64,000 nucleotides of DNA from Pseudomonas moorei (GCF_008801475.1 NZ_VZPP01000001.1:62001-126000), one strand, 5' to 3'; positions 9,454 to 19,211 are shown, numbered from the stretch's first letter. Notes: generated by a model not told the origin, from the letters alone. Made by a program: numbers and translations.

Positions 9454-10512
9454 TCAGCCCTTGAGCTTGGCCCAGATGCGGTCCTGCAGTTCCCGCGCCT
9501 TGTTGCTGCACTCTTTCTCGGGGCGCAGGCGCGAGGCGAATTCGTCCGGCATGTTGATGGCGTCCATCACGCGCCATTTGGCGTCAATCAACGTGTCGCT
9601 CTGGATGCCGTTGGCGTAGGCGATGGCGTTGGACACGGCGGCGGCGTTTTCCGGTTTCATCATCCAGTCGATGAAGATCTTCGCGTTGCCAGGGTGCGGG
9701 GCGCTTTTCGGGACGGCGAAGTTGTCCTGGAACATCGCCAGGCCTTCGCGCGGGTAGACGTACTTGATGGTGCTCTTCTGCAACGTGGCTCGCGCGGTGG
9801 AGCCGTTCCAGTTCTGCATCATGATCACTTCACCGGAGGCCATGCGATCGACGGTGTTGTCCGAGCTGTACATCTTCAGGAACGGTTTCTGTTTTTGCAG
9901 CAGTTCGAGGATGCGCTTGGCGTCCTGCGGGTTTTCGCTGCATTCGTCGACGTTCAGGTAATGGCTGGCGGCATTGATCACGCTGCTGGAAGTATCGAGC
10001 GCGGCGAGCTGGCCTTGCAGTTCCTTGCGCGGTTCGAAGAACTCTTTCCACGAGTCGTCGAGTTTGCCGCCCGGCACCCGCGCACTGTCATAGGAAAACC
10101 CGGTGGTGCCCCAGAGGTACGGTGCCGAGAATTTGCGGCCGGGGTCGAAGCTCGGGTCGCGGAACGCCGGTTTCACGTATTGGAAATTGGGCAGGGTCGG
10201 AGTGTCGATTTCCAGCAGCAGGTTCTGGTTGATCAGGGTGCGCATGATCGACTGCGACGGCACGATCACGTCATACGCCGCGCCCCCGGCCTGCAACTTG
10301 GCCAGCAGGGTTTCGTTGCTGTCATAACCGTCCATGGTGACCTTGATCCCGGTCTCCTTTTCGAACTTGGCCAGCAGGTCGACCGGGTAGTAATCGGTCC
10401 AGTTATAGAAGAACAGTTCCTTGGGCTCCGCGGCCTGTGCACTGAAAGCGGTGAAGCAACTCAAGGCCAGACTGGCAACGGCGAAACGCATGCTTTTCAC
10501 TTTTTTGTTCAT
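9454..10512 (-). CDS. Polyamine-type ABC transporter periplasmic binding protein
   Basis: This 352-aa extracytoplasmic binding protein of the PotD/PotF type has a signal peptide (MNKKVKS, then a hydrophobic core ending AFSAQA-A). The mature part opens with ELFFYNWTDYYP, the usual start of spermidine/putrescine-binding proteins, and contains LLAKLQAGGAAYDVIVPS. I chose ATG 10512 because GGAG lies ten bases upstream. An alternative ATG at 10533 overlaps the permease stop (ATGA) and would add seven residues before the signal peptide. The deaminases encoded downstream make a nitrogenous compound other than a simple polyamine the more likely ligand (inference). Confidence 0.88.
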   Translation of the reverse strand: MNKKVKSMRFAVASLALSCFTAFSAQAAEPKELFFYNWTDYYPVDLLAKFEKETGIKVTMDGYDSNETLLAKLQAGGAAYDVIVPSQSIMRTLINQNLLLEIDTPTLPNFQYVKPAFRDPSFDPGRKFSAPYLWGTTGFSYDSARVPGGKLDDSWKEFFEPRKELQGQLAALDTSSSVINAASHYLNVDECSENPQDAKRILELLQKQKPFLKMYSSDNTVDRMASGEVIMMQNWNGSTARATLQKSTIKYVYPREGLAMFQDNFAVPKSAPHPGNAKIFIDWMMKPENAAAVSNAIAYANGIQSDTLIDAKWRVMDAINMPDEFASRLRPEKECSNKARELQDRIWAKLKG

Positions 10513-10529
10513 AAAAACAGGCTCCAGGC

Positions 10530-11318
10530 TCATTGTTGTTTACCGCGCTGTCCCAGCCAGAAGGCCAGCACCACCAGCACGATGGAAATCACCAGCATCA
10601 GGGTCGAAATTGCATTGATCTCCGGCGTCACGCCGGCCTTGATCGCGGAGAAGATGTACACCGGCAGGGTGGTCGAACCCGGCCCGGCGACGAAGAAGGT
10701 CATGATGAAATCGTCGAGGCTGACCACAAACGCCAGCACCGAACCGGACAACACCGCCGGCCACAACAGCGGCAAGGTCACCCGTCGAAACACCTGCCAC
10801 GGGTTGGCGTACAGATCGTTCGCCGCTTCCAGCAGGCTCTTGTCCAGGTCGTTGAGCCGCGCGCGGATCGGCAGGTACGCAAACGGAATGCAGAAACCGA
10901 TGTGCGCGATGATCACCGTCAGCAATCCGAGCTTGATGCCGAGCGCCATGAACAGCAGCAGGGTGGCGACCGCCGTGACGATCTCCGGCAGGATCAGCGG
11001 CAGGTTGATCCCGCCCTCGACCATTTTCTGTCCGTAGAACGGCCGGTAGGTGGCCAGCGCCGCGAGCAAGGCAATGGCCGTGGCGCAGACCGTGGCAATG
11101 CTGGCGACGATGATCGAGTTCAGCGCCGCCGTCTGGATCGACGGGTTGGCCAGAATCCGTCCGTACCAGGCGAAGGAGAACTCGGTCCACACCGTGGCCG
11201 AGCGGTTGGCGTTGAAGCTGTAGGCAATCAACACCAGGATCGGCAGGTACAGATAAGCCAGCATCAACAGACTGACTTCACGGGTCAGGGGCAGTTTTTT
11301 CAGGTGCAGGGCGATCAT
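10530..11318 (-). CDS. PotC-like ABC transporter permease
   Basis: This 262-aa inner-membrane permease has about six transmembrane helices (first at LLMLAYLYLPILVLIAYSF). The cytoplasmic EAA loop reads EAANDLYANPWQVFRRVTLP, which docks with the ATPase. It is the second of two permeases, as in potABCD-type systems. The start overlaps the upstream permease stop by four bases (ATGA), and its own stop overlaps a possible start of the binding protein gene, so expression is tightly coupled. Confidence 0.9.
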   Translation of the reverse strand: MIALHLKKLPLTREVSLLMLAYLYLPILVLIAYSFNANRSATVWTEFSFAWYGRILANPSIQTAALNSIIVASIATVCATAIALLAALATYRPFYGQKMVEGGINLPLILPEIVTAVATLLLFMALGIKLGLLTVIIAHIGFCIPFAYLPIRARLNDLDKSLLEAANDLYANPWQVFRRVTLPLLWPAVLSGSVLAFVVSLDDFIMTFFVAGPGSTTLPVYIFSAIKAGVTPEINAISTLMLVISIVLVVLAFWLGQRGKQQ

Positions 11319-12232
11319 GCTTGGGCTCCCCGACGCAGGGTCTTGGCGGCATTGCGGCTATAGAGGGCGTACAGCACCAGGGACAGCATCATGATCCCCA
11401 GCAGCAGGAACGACAGCGAACTGCCCAGCGGCCAGTTGCGCGCGGTGCCGAACTGTTGCTGGATCAGGTTGCCGATCATCAGCGTCTTGCCGCCGCCGAG
11501 AATCGCGGGGGTAATGAACGCGCCGAGGCTCGGCACGAACACCAGCAGGGAACCGGCAATCACCCCCGGCATCGACAGCGGCAAAATGATCCGCTTCAGC
11601 GCGTGCCAGCGATTGGCTCCGAGGTCGTAGGCGGCTTCTACCAGGCGCCAGTCGAGTTTTTCCAGGGTCGAATAAATCGGCAGGATCATGAACGGCAGGA
11701 AGCTGTAGACCAGCCCGACGCTGACCGCGAAGTCGTTGTAGAGCAGGGTGATGCCACCGGCCTGGGGGAACAGCGCATTGAGGGTTTGGGCGACCCAGCC
11801 CTGTTCGCGCAGGATGATCAGCCAGGCGTAGTTGCGGATCAGCAGATTGGTCCAGAACGGGATGGTGATCAGCAAGACCATCAGGTTGCGCCGGCGCGGT
11901 GTCAGGCTCGACATCCACAACGCCACCGGAAAGCCAAAGAGGAAGCACAACACGGTCGTGCCACCGGCCTGGAACACCGAGCGCAACAGCGCCTGGGCGT
12001 AGACCCAGTTCAGCTCCAGTTCACCGTCGAAACCTTCCTGGAAAAACAGCTGCACGTAGCTTTGCAATTGCCAGTTGGCCTGCCAGTCGACACCGCCATA
12101 CACGTTGCGCGGCAATAGGCTGATGTAGCCCATGATGCCCAGCGGGATGGCGATCAGGGCCAGCAGGGTCAGAACCACCGGGCTGAGCAACAGCGCACGG
12201 TTGAGGGCGGGAGAAGTGCTGCTGACGCTCAT
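11315..12232 (-). CDS. PotB-like ABC transporter permease
   Basis: This 305-aa inner-membrane permease has an N-terminal helix at LLLSPVVLTLLALIAIPLGI and a long periplasmic loop (about residues 40-80). Its EAA loop is EAAYDLGANRWHALKRIILP. It pairs with the PotC-like protein encoded next to form the channel of the importer. The ATPase gene ends one base before its start codon. Family assignment is secure; the transported compound is not known. Confidence 0.9.
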   Translation of the reverse strand: MSVSSTSPALNRALLLSPVVLTLLALIAIPLGIMGYISLLPRNVYGGVDWQANWQLQSYVQLFFQEGFDGELELNWVYAQALLRSVFQAGGTTVLCFLFGFPVALWMSSLTPRRRNLMVLLITIPFWTNLLIRNYAWLIILREQGWVAQTLNALFPQAGGITLLYNDFAVSVGLVYSFLPFMILPIYSTLEKLDWRLVEAAYDLGANRWHALKRIILPLSMPGVIAGSLLVFVPSLGAFITPAILGGGKTLMIGNLIQQQFGTARNWPLGSSLSFLLLGIMMLSLVLYALYSRNAAKTLRRGAQA

Positions 12233-12233
12233 T

Positions 12234-13319
12234 TCAGGCCTCCATCAGCAGGCAGGCGTGGGGCGGCAGGTTGACCGCGACGCGATCGCCCACCACCCGT
12301 CCGCGATTCAGGCCTTCGTTGTTCTCGCGCAGCATGACCTTGATGTCGTTGTTCAGGCGGCACTGATAGAGGGTTGCGGTGCCGACATACAACACGGCCT
12401 CGATCACCCCGCGCAGGTGATGCGGTTGCGTCGGATCGACCAGTTGCGAGCGCTCCGGACGGAACGCCAGTTGCACGCTGGCGCCATCGAAGCTTTGGGC
12501 CGGGCAGGGGATTTCCACCGGCATGCCATTGGGCACGAAGAGTTTTTCGTTCTGCTGGCCGCGCTTGAGGTGACCGGGCAGGAAGTTGATGTCACCGATG
12601 AACTGCGCGACAAACTGATGCTGCGGCCGTTCGTAGATGTCATTGGGCGTGCCGATCTGCAGGATTTTGCCGGCGGACATCACGGCAATGCGATCGGACA
12701 GGGTCAGGGCTTCTTCCTGGTCATGGGTGACGAAAATAAAGGTGATCCCGGCTTCCTTCTGCACGCGCTTGAGTTCGACCTGCATTTCCTTGCGCAGCTT
12801 GAGGTCCAGGGCCGACAGCGGTTCGTCGAGCAACAGCACTTTCGGTTTCGGCGCCAGGGCCCGTGCCAGAGCCACGCGCTGTTGCTGGCCCCCGGACAAT
12901 TCCGCCGGTTTGCGCTTGGCCAGGTGCTGCATTTGCACCAGCGCGAGCATTTCGTCGACCCGCTGCGCAATCTGCTTGTGATCAAGACCCTGCATCTCAA
13001 GGCCGAAGGCGATATTCTGCGCAACACTCATGTGCGGAAACAGCGCGTAGCTCTGGAATACCGTGTTGACCCGGCGCTTGAACGGCGGCAAATCATTGAC
13101 CGGTTCGCCCGCGAGGCGAATCTCGCCGTCACTGACGTGCTCGAAGCCGGCGATGGTGCGTAGCAGGGTGGTTTTGCCACAGCCGGAAGGGCCGAGCAGG
13201 GTGAAGAACTCGTTGTCGGCAATGTCGACTGAAACGTTGTCGAGGGCTGGAGCCAGCCCCGGATCGTCGGAATACCGTTTAAAGACGTTACGCACTTCGA
13301 TTGCAACTGGATGACCCAT
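12234..13319 (-). CDS. PotA-like ABC transporter ATPase
   Basis: This 361-aa ATP-binding subunit has Walker A LLGPSGCGKTTLLRT, signature LSGGQQQRVALARAL, Walker B VLLLDEPLSALDLK and switch histidine VTHDQEEAL. A C-terminal TOBE domain (about 285-361) is typical of the polyamine/Fe3+/sulfate group. It is the first gene of the minus-strand catabolic unit. The 140-bp gap to the divergent GntR gene holds a likely operator. Confidence 0.92.
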   Translation of the reverse strand: MGHPVAIEVRNVFKRYSDDPGLAPALDNVSVDIADNEFFTLLGPSGCGKTTLLRTIAGFEHVSDGEIRLAGEPVNDLPPFKRRVNTVFQSYALFPHMSVAQNIAFGLEMQGLDHKQIAQRVDEMLALVQMQHLAKRKPAELSGGQQQRVALARALAPKPKVLLLDEPLSALDLKLRKEMQVELKRVQKEAGITFIFVTHDQEEALTLSDRIAVMSAGKILQIGTPNDIYERPQHQFVAQFIGDINFLPGHLKRGQQNEKLFVPNGMPVEIPCPAQSFDGASVQLAFRPERSQLVDPTQPHHLRGVIEAVLYVGTATLYQCRLNNDIKVMLRENNEGLNRGRVVGDRVAVNLPPHACLLMEA

Positions 13320-13339
13320 AATGGTGCATTCCTCTAATT

Positions 13340-13364
13340 ATTGTATTCAAAATCTGGATGCAAT
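13340..13364. promoter_or_regulatory. Candidate GntR operator in the divergent promoter region
   Basis: ATTGTATTC and GGATGCAAT form a 9-bp inverted repeat (7 of 9 pairs) with a 7-base spacer, placed 21 bp upstream of the ABC ATPase gene and about 100 bp upstream of the gntR gene. The embedded TTGTATTCAA is close to the TTGTATACAA-type sites bound by several FCD-family GntR regulators. Function is inferred from position and symmetry only. Confidence 0.4.
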
Positions 13365-13459
13365 TTAGAAATACCCGGATTAATCTGCTCGTGCAACCCC
13401 CTTTTGAAAGGCTGTTGATTCGCCTGGGGCTGATTGCAGGGCGCTGAAGGAGTGATCGA

Positions 13460-14149
13460 ATGGCGGAAAAGAAACTGGAAACCACGGTCGACCGTGTCTA
13501 CCAAGGGGTTTACGAGGCGATCAGCAAGCGCACCTTGCGTCCCGGGATGAAGCTGGGCGAGTCATCGCTGGCGGAACTTTTCAATGTCAGCCGCACATCG
13601 GTTCGTGCCGCGCTCAAGCAGTTGGAAGCCGATGGCCTGGTCACCACCGAGCCCAATAAAGGTGCGTCGGTATCGTTACCGAGCGACGAAGAGATCCGTT
13701 CGCTGTTCGAAACCCGGCGTTTGATCGAAATCGGCATCGTCAGCGAACTGTGCCGCCGCCGCGATACCGCGGTGACCCAGGATCTGCGCGATCACTTGCT
13801 GCTGGAGGACGAAGCGCATCAAAGCGGCGATCACGAGCGCCTGATCCATTTGCTCGGCGAGTTCCACATCAAACTGGCCCGCAGCCTGAACAACCCGGTG
13901 TTGCTGGACTGGTTCCAGAAACTGATCTCCCGCGCCTCGCTGTACGCTGCCGCGCTGGATGACGATAGCCACGAAGCCTGTCGCGATGACGAACACTTGC
14001 GGTTGATCGAGTACATCGAAGCCGGTAACCAGAGCGCGGCGATCGAGCTGACCTGCATGCATTTGAATGGCATCGAGAAGGCGATTCTGGATGTGGCCGC
14101 CACGTTGAAAACCGGTTATCACCCGCTTAAACACCTGATTGAGGTGTAA
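13460..14149 (+). CDS. GntR-family regulator, FCD (FadR C-terminal) type
   Basis: This 229-aa regulator has an N-terminal winged helix (about 10-75) containing LRPGMKLGESSLAELFNVS-type GntR signature residues and RTSVRAALKQLEADGLV. The helical FCD ligand-binding domain (about 80-215) has the metal or ligand histidines expected in FHIKLARSLNNP and further on near HEACRDDEH. AAGGAGTGATCG supplies a strong ribosome binding site. It is divergently arranged with the ABC transporter/amidohydrolase unit, so it is probably the repressor, responding to the imported compound or a breakdown product. Confidence 0.88.
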   Translation: MAEKKLETTVDRVYQGVYEAISKRTLRPGMKLGESSLAELFNVSRTSVRAALKQLEADGLVTTEPNKGASVSLPSDEEIRSLFETRRLIEIGIVSELCRRRDTAVTQDLRDHLLLEDEAHQSGDHERLIHLLGEFHIKLARSLNNPVLLDWFQKLISRASLYAAALDDDSHEACRDDEHLRLIEYIEAGNQSAAIELTCMHLNGIEKAILDVAATLKTGYHPLKHLIEV

Positions 14150-14307
14150 TCATCCGGTCTGATACTGCAAATGCTCCCACAGGGTTTGCCAGTCACAGAT
14201 TCTGGTCGTTCAGGATGGACCGCGAGAATCAGCTATACCTCTATGAAACCAATGCCATCCGCGATGCTCGAAACAAACGGGTGTGATTTCCTGGACAAGG
14301 TCAACCG

Positions 14308-16419
14308 ATGCAGTTTCTAGAGGATAGCCACGGGTGTGCCGGCTGGGGCGGCGAAATGGCCGAGCGCATTCGTGCGTTCGACTGGCGCGGGACCGAGCTG
14401 GGCAACATCGACACCTGGCCCAAGAGCCTGAGCAGTTCGGTGCAACTGATGCTTGCCTCGCCACTGCCGATGGTGATGCTCTGGGGGCGGCCCGGCTACA
14501 TGATCTATAACGACGCCTATTCGGAGTTTGCCGGCGGGCGGCATCCTTATCTATTGGGTTCTCCGGTCGAGCTGGGCTGGCCGGAAGTCGCCGAATTCAA
14601 TCGACATGTGGTCGATACCTGCCTGGCCGGCGGCACGTTGTCCTACCGCAATAAAGAGTTGGTGCTGCTCAGAAGCGGCATCCCCGAAGACGTGTGGATG
14701 GACCTCTATTACAGCCCGGTCGCCGATGATGACGGCAAGCCCGCCGGGGTCATGGCAATGGTCGTCGAGACCACGGAGCGGGTGATTTCCGAACGCCGTC
14801 GACAGGCCGCCGAAGATGCCTATCGCGCCGACAACGAACGGGTACGCCTGGCGTTGAATGCCGGCGCCTTGCTCGGTTCGTTTGTCTGGGACGTGAAGAG
14901 CAATGTGTTGAGCGGTGATGAGCGTTTCGCCCGTACCTTTTCCTATCCCGCCGAACAACCGCTGGACAACCTGCCACAAGACATCGCCCAAGCGCATATC
15001 CACCCCAACGACCTCAGTTGGCTGCAGGAACAGGTCCGGCAATCGATGACGACTGGCGAACCCTTCAATGCCGAATATCGGGTCATTCGCCCTGATGGCA
15101 GTTATCGGTGGGTACTCGCCAGTGGCTGTTGCGAGTTCAACGAACAGGGCGAGCCGTTTCGTTTCCCCGGGGTGTTGATCGACATCCATGAACGCAAGAT
15201 CGCCGAAGAGTCCTTGCTCAGGTTCACCCGTAATCTGGAGCAACGCGTGGCCGACGAAGTCGGGGCGCGGCTGGCGGCGGAAGAACAACTGCGCCAATCG
15301 CAGAAGCTCGAAGCCATCGGTGGCCTGACTGGCGGCGTGGCTCACGACTTCAACAACCTGTTGCAGGTGATCGCCGGCAACCTGCACTTGCTGGCCCGGC
15401 ATGAGCCGAACAACGCCAATGTCCAGCGCCGGGTGGCGGCGTCGATTGCCGCCATCGAACGCGGGGCAAAACTGTCTTCGCAATTGCTCGCGTTTGCCCG
15501 TCGCCAACCCTTGTCCCCGGCCATTTATACGCCTGAGCAGATTTTCGATGGCCTGGGTGAGCTGTTGCAGCGCGCGCTGGGTGAAACCTTCGAAGTGCAT
15601 ATGAGTGCGTCCGCCCACCTTTGGCCGGTGTTCGTCGATCGCAATCAACTGGAAAATGCCATTCTCAACCTGGCCATCAATGCCCGGGATGCCATGAGAG
15701 GTGAGGGGACCATCGACCTGAGTGCGGAAAACATTCGCCTTGATCGCGCATTTTGCACGGGCAAGGGCATTGTCGCCGGCGACTATGTACGGGTATCGGT
15801 GGCGGACACCGGTGCAGGCATGCCGCCGCAGGTGCTCGCCCAGGCGTTTGAACCGTTCTTCACCACCAAACCCGACGGCCAGGGCACGGGGCTTGGCTTG
15901 AGCATGGTATTCGGCTTCGTCAAACAAAGCGGTGGGCACATCGAAATGTCCAGCGTCGTTGGCGAAGGTACCCGGGTGCAGTTGTACTTCCCGCGCAGCC
16001 TGCGCACGGTGGGCAAAGAGACAACCACTGCAGACGTGCAGCAACGTGGTGGCCACGAACGGATTCTGGTGGTCGAGGACAATGAAGCGGTGCGCGTTTC
16101 AACGGTGGAATTGTTGCGCGAAGAGGGTTATCAGGTGCTGACGGCCGCCAATGCCGACATCGCCATGCAGATGTTGCTGGAAGGCGTCGCAGTGGACCTG
16201 ATATTTACCGATGTGGTCATGCCGGGCCTGATCAAGAGCTCGGATCTCGCGGCGTGGGCCAAGGTGCAGAATCCACCCGTGACGGTGCTGTTCACCTCGG
16301 GGCATACCCGTGACATTATCTCGCGCAACCACCAACTCAGCCCCGATACCCATTTGCTGGGCAAGCCCTACGGCCCCGACGCGCTGACCCGGATGATTCG
16401 TACGGTGCTCAACGGTTGA
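14308..16419 (+). CDS. Soluble PAS-containing hybrid sensor histidine kinase
   Basis: This 703-aa hybrid kinase has no transmembrane segment, so it senses in the cytoplasm. Two PAS-like domains (about 35-155 and 180-310) are followed by a short coiled coil, the HisKA domain with phospho-acceptor His346 in VAHDFNNLLQV, and the HATPase domain (N-box LAINARDAM, G-box GQGTGLGLSM). A C-terminal receiver (about 590-700) carries the acceptor Asp635 in FTDVVMPG. The HDFNN H-box places it in the group of PAS hybrid kinases common in Pseudomonas. The first PAS domain lacks the GXNCRFLQ flavin motif of LOV domains. No response regulator gene is adjacent. Confidence 0.88.
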   Translation: MQFLEDSHGCAGWGGEMAERIRAFDWRGTELGNIDTWPKSLSSSVQLMLASPLPMVMLWGRPGYMIYNDAYSEFAGGRHPYLLGSPVELGWPEVAEFNRHVVDTCLAGGTLSYRNKELVLLRSGIPEDVWMDLYYSPVADDDGKPAGVMAMVVETTERVISERRRQAAEDAYRADNERVRLALNAGALLGSFVWDVKSNVLSGDERFARTFSYPAEQPLDNLPQDIAQAHIHPNDLSWLQEQVRQSMTTGEPFNAEYRVIRPDGSYRWVLASGCCEFNEQGEPFRFPGVLIDIHERKIAEESLLRFTRNLEQRVADEVGARLAAEEQLRQSQKLEAIGGLTGGVAHDFNNLLQVIAGNLHLLARHEPNNANVQRRVAASIAAIERGAKLSSQLLAFARRQPLSPAIYTPEQIFDGLGELLQRALGETFEVHMSASAHLWPVFVDRNQLENAILNLAINARDAMRGEGTIDLSAENIRLDRAFCTGKGIVAGDYVRVSVADTGAGMPPQVLAQAFEPFFTTKPDGQGTGLGLSMVFGFVKQSGGHIEMSSVVGEGTRVQLYFPRSLRTVGKETTTADVQQRGGHERILVVEDNEAVRVSTVELLREEGYQVLTAANADIAMQMLLEGVAVDLIFTDVVMPGLIKSSDLAAWAKVQNPPVTVLFTSGHTRDIISRNHQLSPDTHLLGKPYGPDALTRMIRTVLNG

Positions 16420-16430
16420 ACACATTCCAT

Positions 16431-16534
16431 CTGTGAGCCGAGCTTGCTCGCGAGGGCGGTGTATCAGGCAACCCTCCTGTTGACTGTGCCGACGTTTTCG
16501 TCGGAACGCCGCCCGGAGCAAGCTCGCTCCCACG
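16431..16534. repeat. REPIN
   Basis: The left arm GAGCCGAGCTTGCTCGCGAG and the right arm GGAGCAAGCTCGCTCCCACG are inverted around about 60 bp. It lies between the histidine kinase stop and the uvrA-like gene. The internal GACGTTTTCGTCGGAACG forms a smaller hairpin. Confidence 0.8.
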
Positions 16535-16574
16535 AGGACCGGTGTTTTTTCAAATATCCAATCAAGGCAACCTG

Positions 16575-19211
16575 ATGACCTCAAACCGCACCTCCACTCC
16601 AACCTCCGGCATGGTCAAGGTACGCGGTGCCCGGGAACACAATCTCAAGAACGTCGATGTCGATATCCCCCGCGATGCCCTGGTGGTGTTTACCGGGGTG
16701 TCCGGTTCGGGAAAATCGTCGCTGGCGTTTTCGACCCTCTACGCTGAAGCGCAACGCCGCTATTTCGAATCCGTCGCTCCTTATGCACGGCGCCTGATCG
16801 ATCAGGTCGGCGTCCCGGATGTGGACTCCATCGAAGGCCTGCCTCCGGCCGTGGCCCTGCAGCAGCAACGCGGCACGCCGAGCACGCGTTCTTCGGTGGG
16901 CAGCGTGACGACGTTGTCGAGCTTGATCCGCATGCTCTATTCCCGCGCCGGCAGTTATCCGCCAGGCCAGCCGATGCTGTACGCCGAAGATTTTTCGCCC
17001 AATACGCCCCAGGGCGCCTGCCCGCAATGTCACGGCCTGGGCCGGGTGTATGAAGTCACCGAGGCGCTGATGGTCCCGGACCCGAGCCTGACCATCCGCC
17101 AGCGTGCCGTCGCCTCATGGCCCCTGGCCTGGCAGGGGCAGAACCTGCGGGACATTCTGGTGACCATGGGCTACGACGTCGATGTTCCCTGGCGTGACCT
17201 GCCGAAAAAACAGCGCGACTGGATTCTGTTCACCGAGGAAACCCCGACGGTGCCGGTGTATGCCGGCCTCACCCCGGAAGAAACCCGGGTCGCCCTCAAG
17301 CGCAAGATGGAACCGAGTTACCAGGGCACCTTCACCGGCGCGCGTCGCTACATCCTGCACACCTTCACCCATTCGCAGAGTGCGCTGATGAAGAAGCGCG
17401 TCTCGCAGTTCATGCTCGGCAGCCCGTGCCCGTTGTGCGACGGCAAGCGGCTCAAGCGCGAGGCGCTGTCGGTGACCTTTGCCGGCTACGACATCGGCGC
17501 GCTGTCACAGATGCCGTTGTTGCAAGTCGCTGAGGTGCTCAAGCCGGTGGCGGCCCAGCATTACCTGGAGGAGGGTGATGAAGCGGGCGATGTGCTGACC
17601 CACAGCCAGACCCGCGAGGCCCGAGAGCAGCGCGTCGCCCACGGCGCCAGCGGCCACGCCGACGCTCCTGATGTACGCCATACGCCGAACCTGTCGGTGG
17701 AGAAGCGCCTGGCCGCGCAACGAATCGCCCAGGATCTGCTGGAACGGGTCAGTACCCTGACCGACCTTGGCCTCGGTTACCTGGCGTTGGAGCGCAGCAC
17801 GCCGACGCTCTCATCGGGTGAGTTGCAGCGTCTGCGCCTGGCAACGCAGTTGGGCTCGCAGTTGTTCGGCGTGATCTACGTGCTGGATGAGCCGTCGGCC
17901 GGCCTGCATCCGGCGGATGGCGAGGCGCTGTTCGACGCCCTGCAACGCTTGAAGGCCGCCGGCAATACCTTGTTCGTGGTCGAGCACGATCTGCAAACCA
18001 TGCAGCGTGCCGACTGGTTGATCGACGTCGGCCCGGCGGCGGGTGAGCATGGCGGGCGGGTGCTGTACAGCGGTCCACCGGCCGGGTTGGCTGAAGTGGC
18101 CGAATCGCAAACCCGTGCCTACCTGTTTGCCGAGCAAGCCAGCCAGGCCCGTACCAGCCGCAAGGCCCGGGATTGGCTACGCCTGGAAGGCATTACCCGC
18201 AACAACCTGAATGATCTCGATGTCGAGTTTCCGTTGGGTTGTTTCACCGCGGTGACCGGGGTCTCGGGTTCGGGCAAGTCGAGCCTGGTCAGCCAGGCGT
18301 TGCTGGAACTGGTCGGCGCACACCTCGGGCGCCCGGCCGCCGACAGCGAACCCCAGGAATTGAATCTGGAAGACGACACGCCGCAGGTCAGCGGTGGTCA
18401 GGTGACGGCGGGGCTGGCGTCGATCAAACGCCTGGTGCAAGTCGATCAGAAACCCATCGGTCGTACCCCGCGTTCCAACCTGGCGACCTACACCGGGCTG
18501 TTCGACAACGTACGCAAGCTCTACGCTGCCACACCCGAGGCGCAAGCGGCGGGTTATGACGCCGGGCAGTTTTCCTTCAACGTTGCCAAGGGCCGTTGCC
18601 CGACCTGCGAAGGCGAGGGTTTTGTCAGCGTCGAGTTGCTGTTCATGCCCAGCGTCTATGCACCGTGCCCGACCTGCCACGGTGACCGCTACAACCCCGA
18701 GACACTGGCGATCACCTGGCAGGGCCGCAACATTGCGCAGGTGTTGCAATTGACGGTGGACGAAGCCGTCGAAGTGTTCGCCGAACTAACGGCCATCCGC
18801 CGCTCGCTGGAGGTGTTGCGCGACATCGGCCTGGGCTATTTGCGCCTCGGTCAACCGGCGACCGAGCTGTCCGGCGGCGAAGCCCAGCGCATCAAGCTGG
18901 CCACCGAACTGCAACGCAACCAGCGCGGGGCCACGCTCTATGTGCTCGATGAACCCACCACCGGACTGCACCCACGGGACGTCGATCGTTTGCTTGAACA
19001 ATTGAACAACCTGGTGACGGCGGGGCACACGGTGATTGTCGTCGAGCACGAAATGCGCGTGGTGGCGCAGAGTGACTGGGTGATCGATATCGGCCCAGGG
19101 GCAGGGGATCAGGGTGGCAAAGTGGTTGTTGCGGGGACGCCGCAGCAAGTCGCCAAGAACAAGAAGAGCCGGACCGCGCCGTTTTTGGGGCGGGTGCTTG
19201 GCGCGGCGTGA
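16575..19211 (+). CDS. Class II UvrA-like ABC protein (UvrA2)
   Basis: This 878-aa UvrA homologue has two ABC ATPase modules. Walker A motifs are GVSGSGKSSLAF (near residue 40) and GVSGSGKSSLVS (near 560). Signature motifs are TLSSGELQRLRLATQ and ELSGGEAQRIKLATE. Zinc-type CxxC pairs are CPQC, CPLC and two CPTC. It is shorter than housekeeping UvrA (about 940 aa), as expected for class II proteins lacking part of the UvrB-binding region. Such proteins have been linked to tolerance of DNA-binding compounds rather than core excision repair. I chose ATG 16575 because AAGG sits eight bases upstream; ATG 16542 has no site and lies at the REPIN edge. It stands alone. Confidence 0.88.
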   Translation: MTSNRTSTPTSGMVKVRGAREHNLKNVDVDIPRDALVVFTGVSGSGKSSLAFSTLYAEAQRRYFESVAPYARRLIDQVGVPDVDSIEGLPPAVALQQQRGTPSTRSSVGSVTTLSSLIRMLYSRAGSYPPGQPMLYAEDFSPNTPQGACPQCHGLGRVYEVTEALMVPDPSLTIRQRAVASWPLAWQGQNLRDILVTMGYDVDVPWRDLPKKQRDWILFTEETPTVPVYAGLTPEETRVALKRKMEPSYQGTFTGARRYILHTFTHSQSALMKKRVSQFMLGSPCPLCDGKRLKREALSVTFAGYDIGALSQMPLLQVAEVLKPVAAQHYLEEGDEAGDVLTHSQTREAREQRVAHGASGHADAPDVRHTPNLSVEKRLAAQRIAQDLLERVSTLTDLGLGYLALERSTPTLSSGELQRLRLATQLGSQLFGVIYVLDEPSAGLHPADGEALFDALQRLKAAGNTLFVVEHDLQTMQRADWLIDVGPAAGEHGGRVLYSGPPAGLAEVAESQTRAYLFAEQASQARTSRKARDWLRLEGITRNNLNDLDVEFPLGCFTAVTGVSGSGKSSLVSQALLELVGAHLGRPAADSEPQELNLEDDTPQVSGGQVTAGLASIKRLVQVDQKPIGRTPRSNLATYTGLFDNVRKLYAATPEAQAAGYDAGQFSFNVAKGRCPTCEGEGFVSVELLFMPSVYAPCPTCHGDRYNPETLAITWQGRNIAQVLQLTVDEAVEVFAELTAIRRSLEVLRDIGLGYLRLGQPATELSGGEAQRIKLATELQRNQRGATLYVLDEPTTGLHPRDVDRLLEQLNNLVTAGHTVIVVEHEMRVVAQSDWVIDIGPGAGDQGGKVVVAGTPQQVAKNKKSRTAPFLGRVLGAA

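Noticed and set aside
9394..11037. 547-codon plus-strand frame over the binding protein and permease genes
   Set aside because: Shadow of the ABC transporter genes on the other strand; no start signal.
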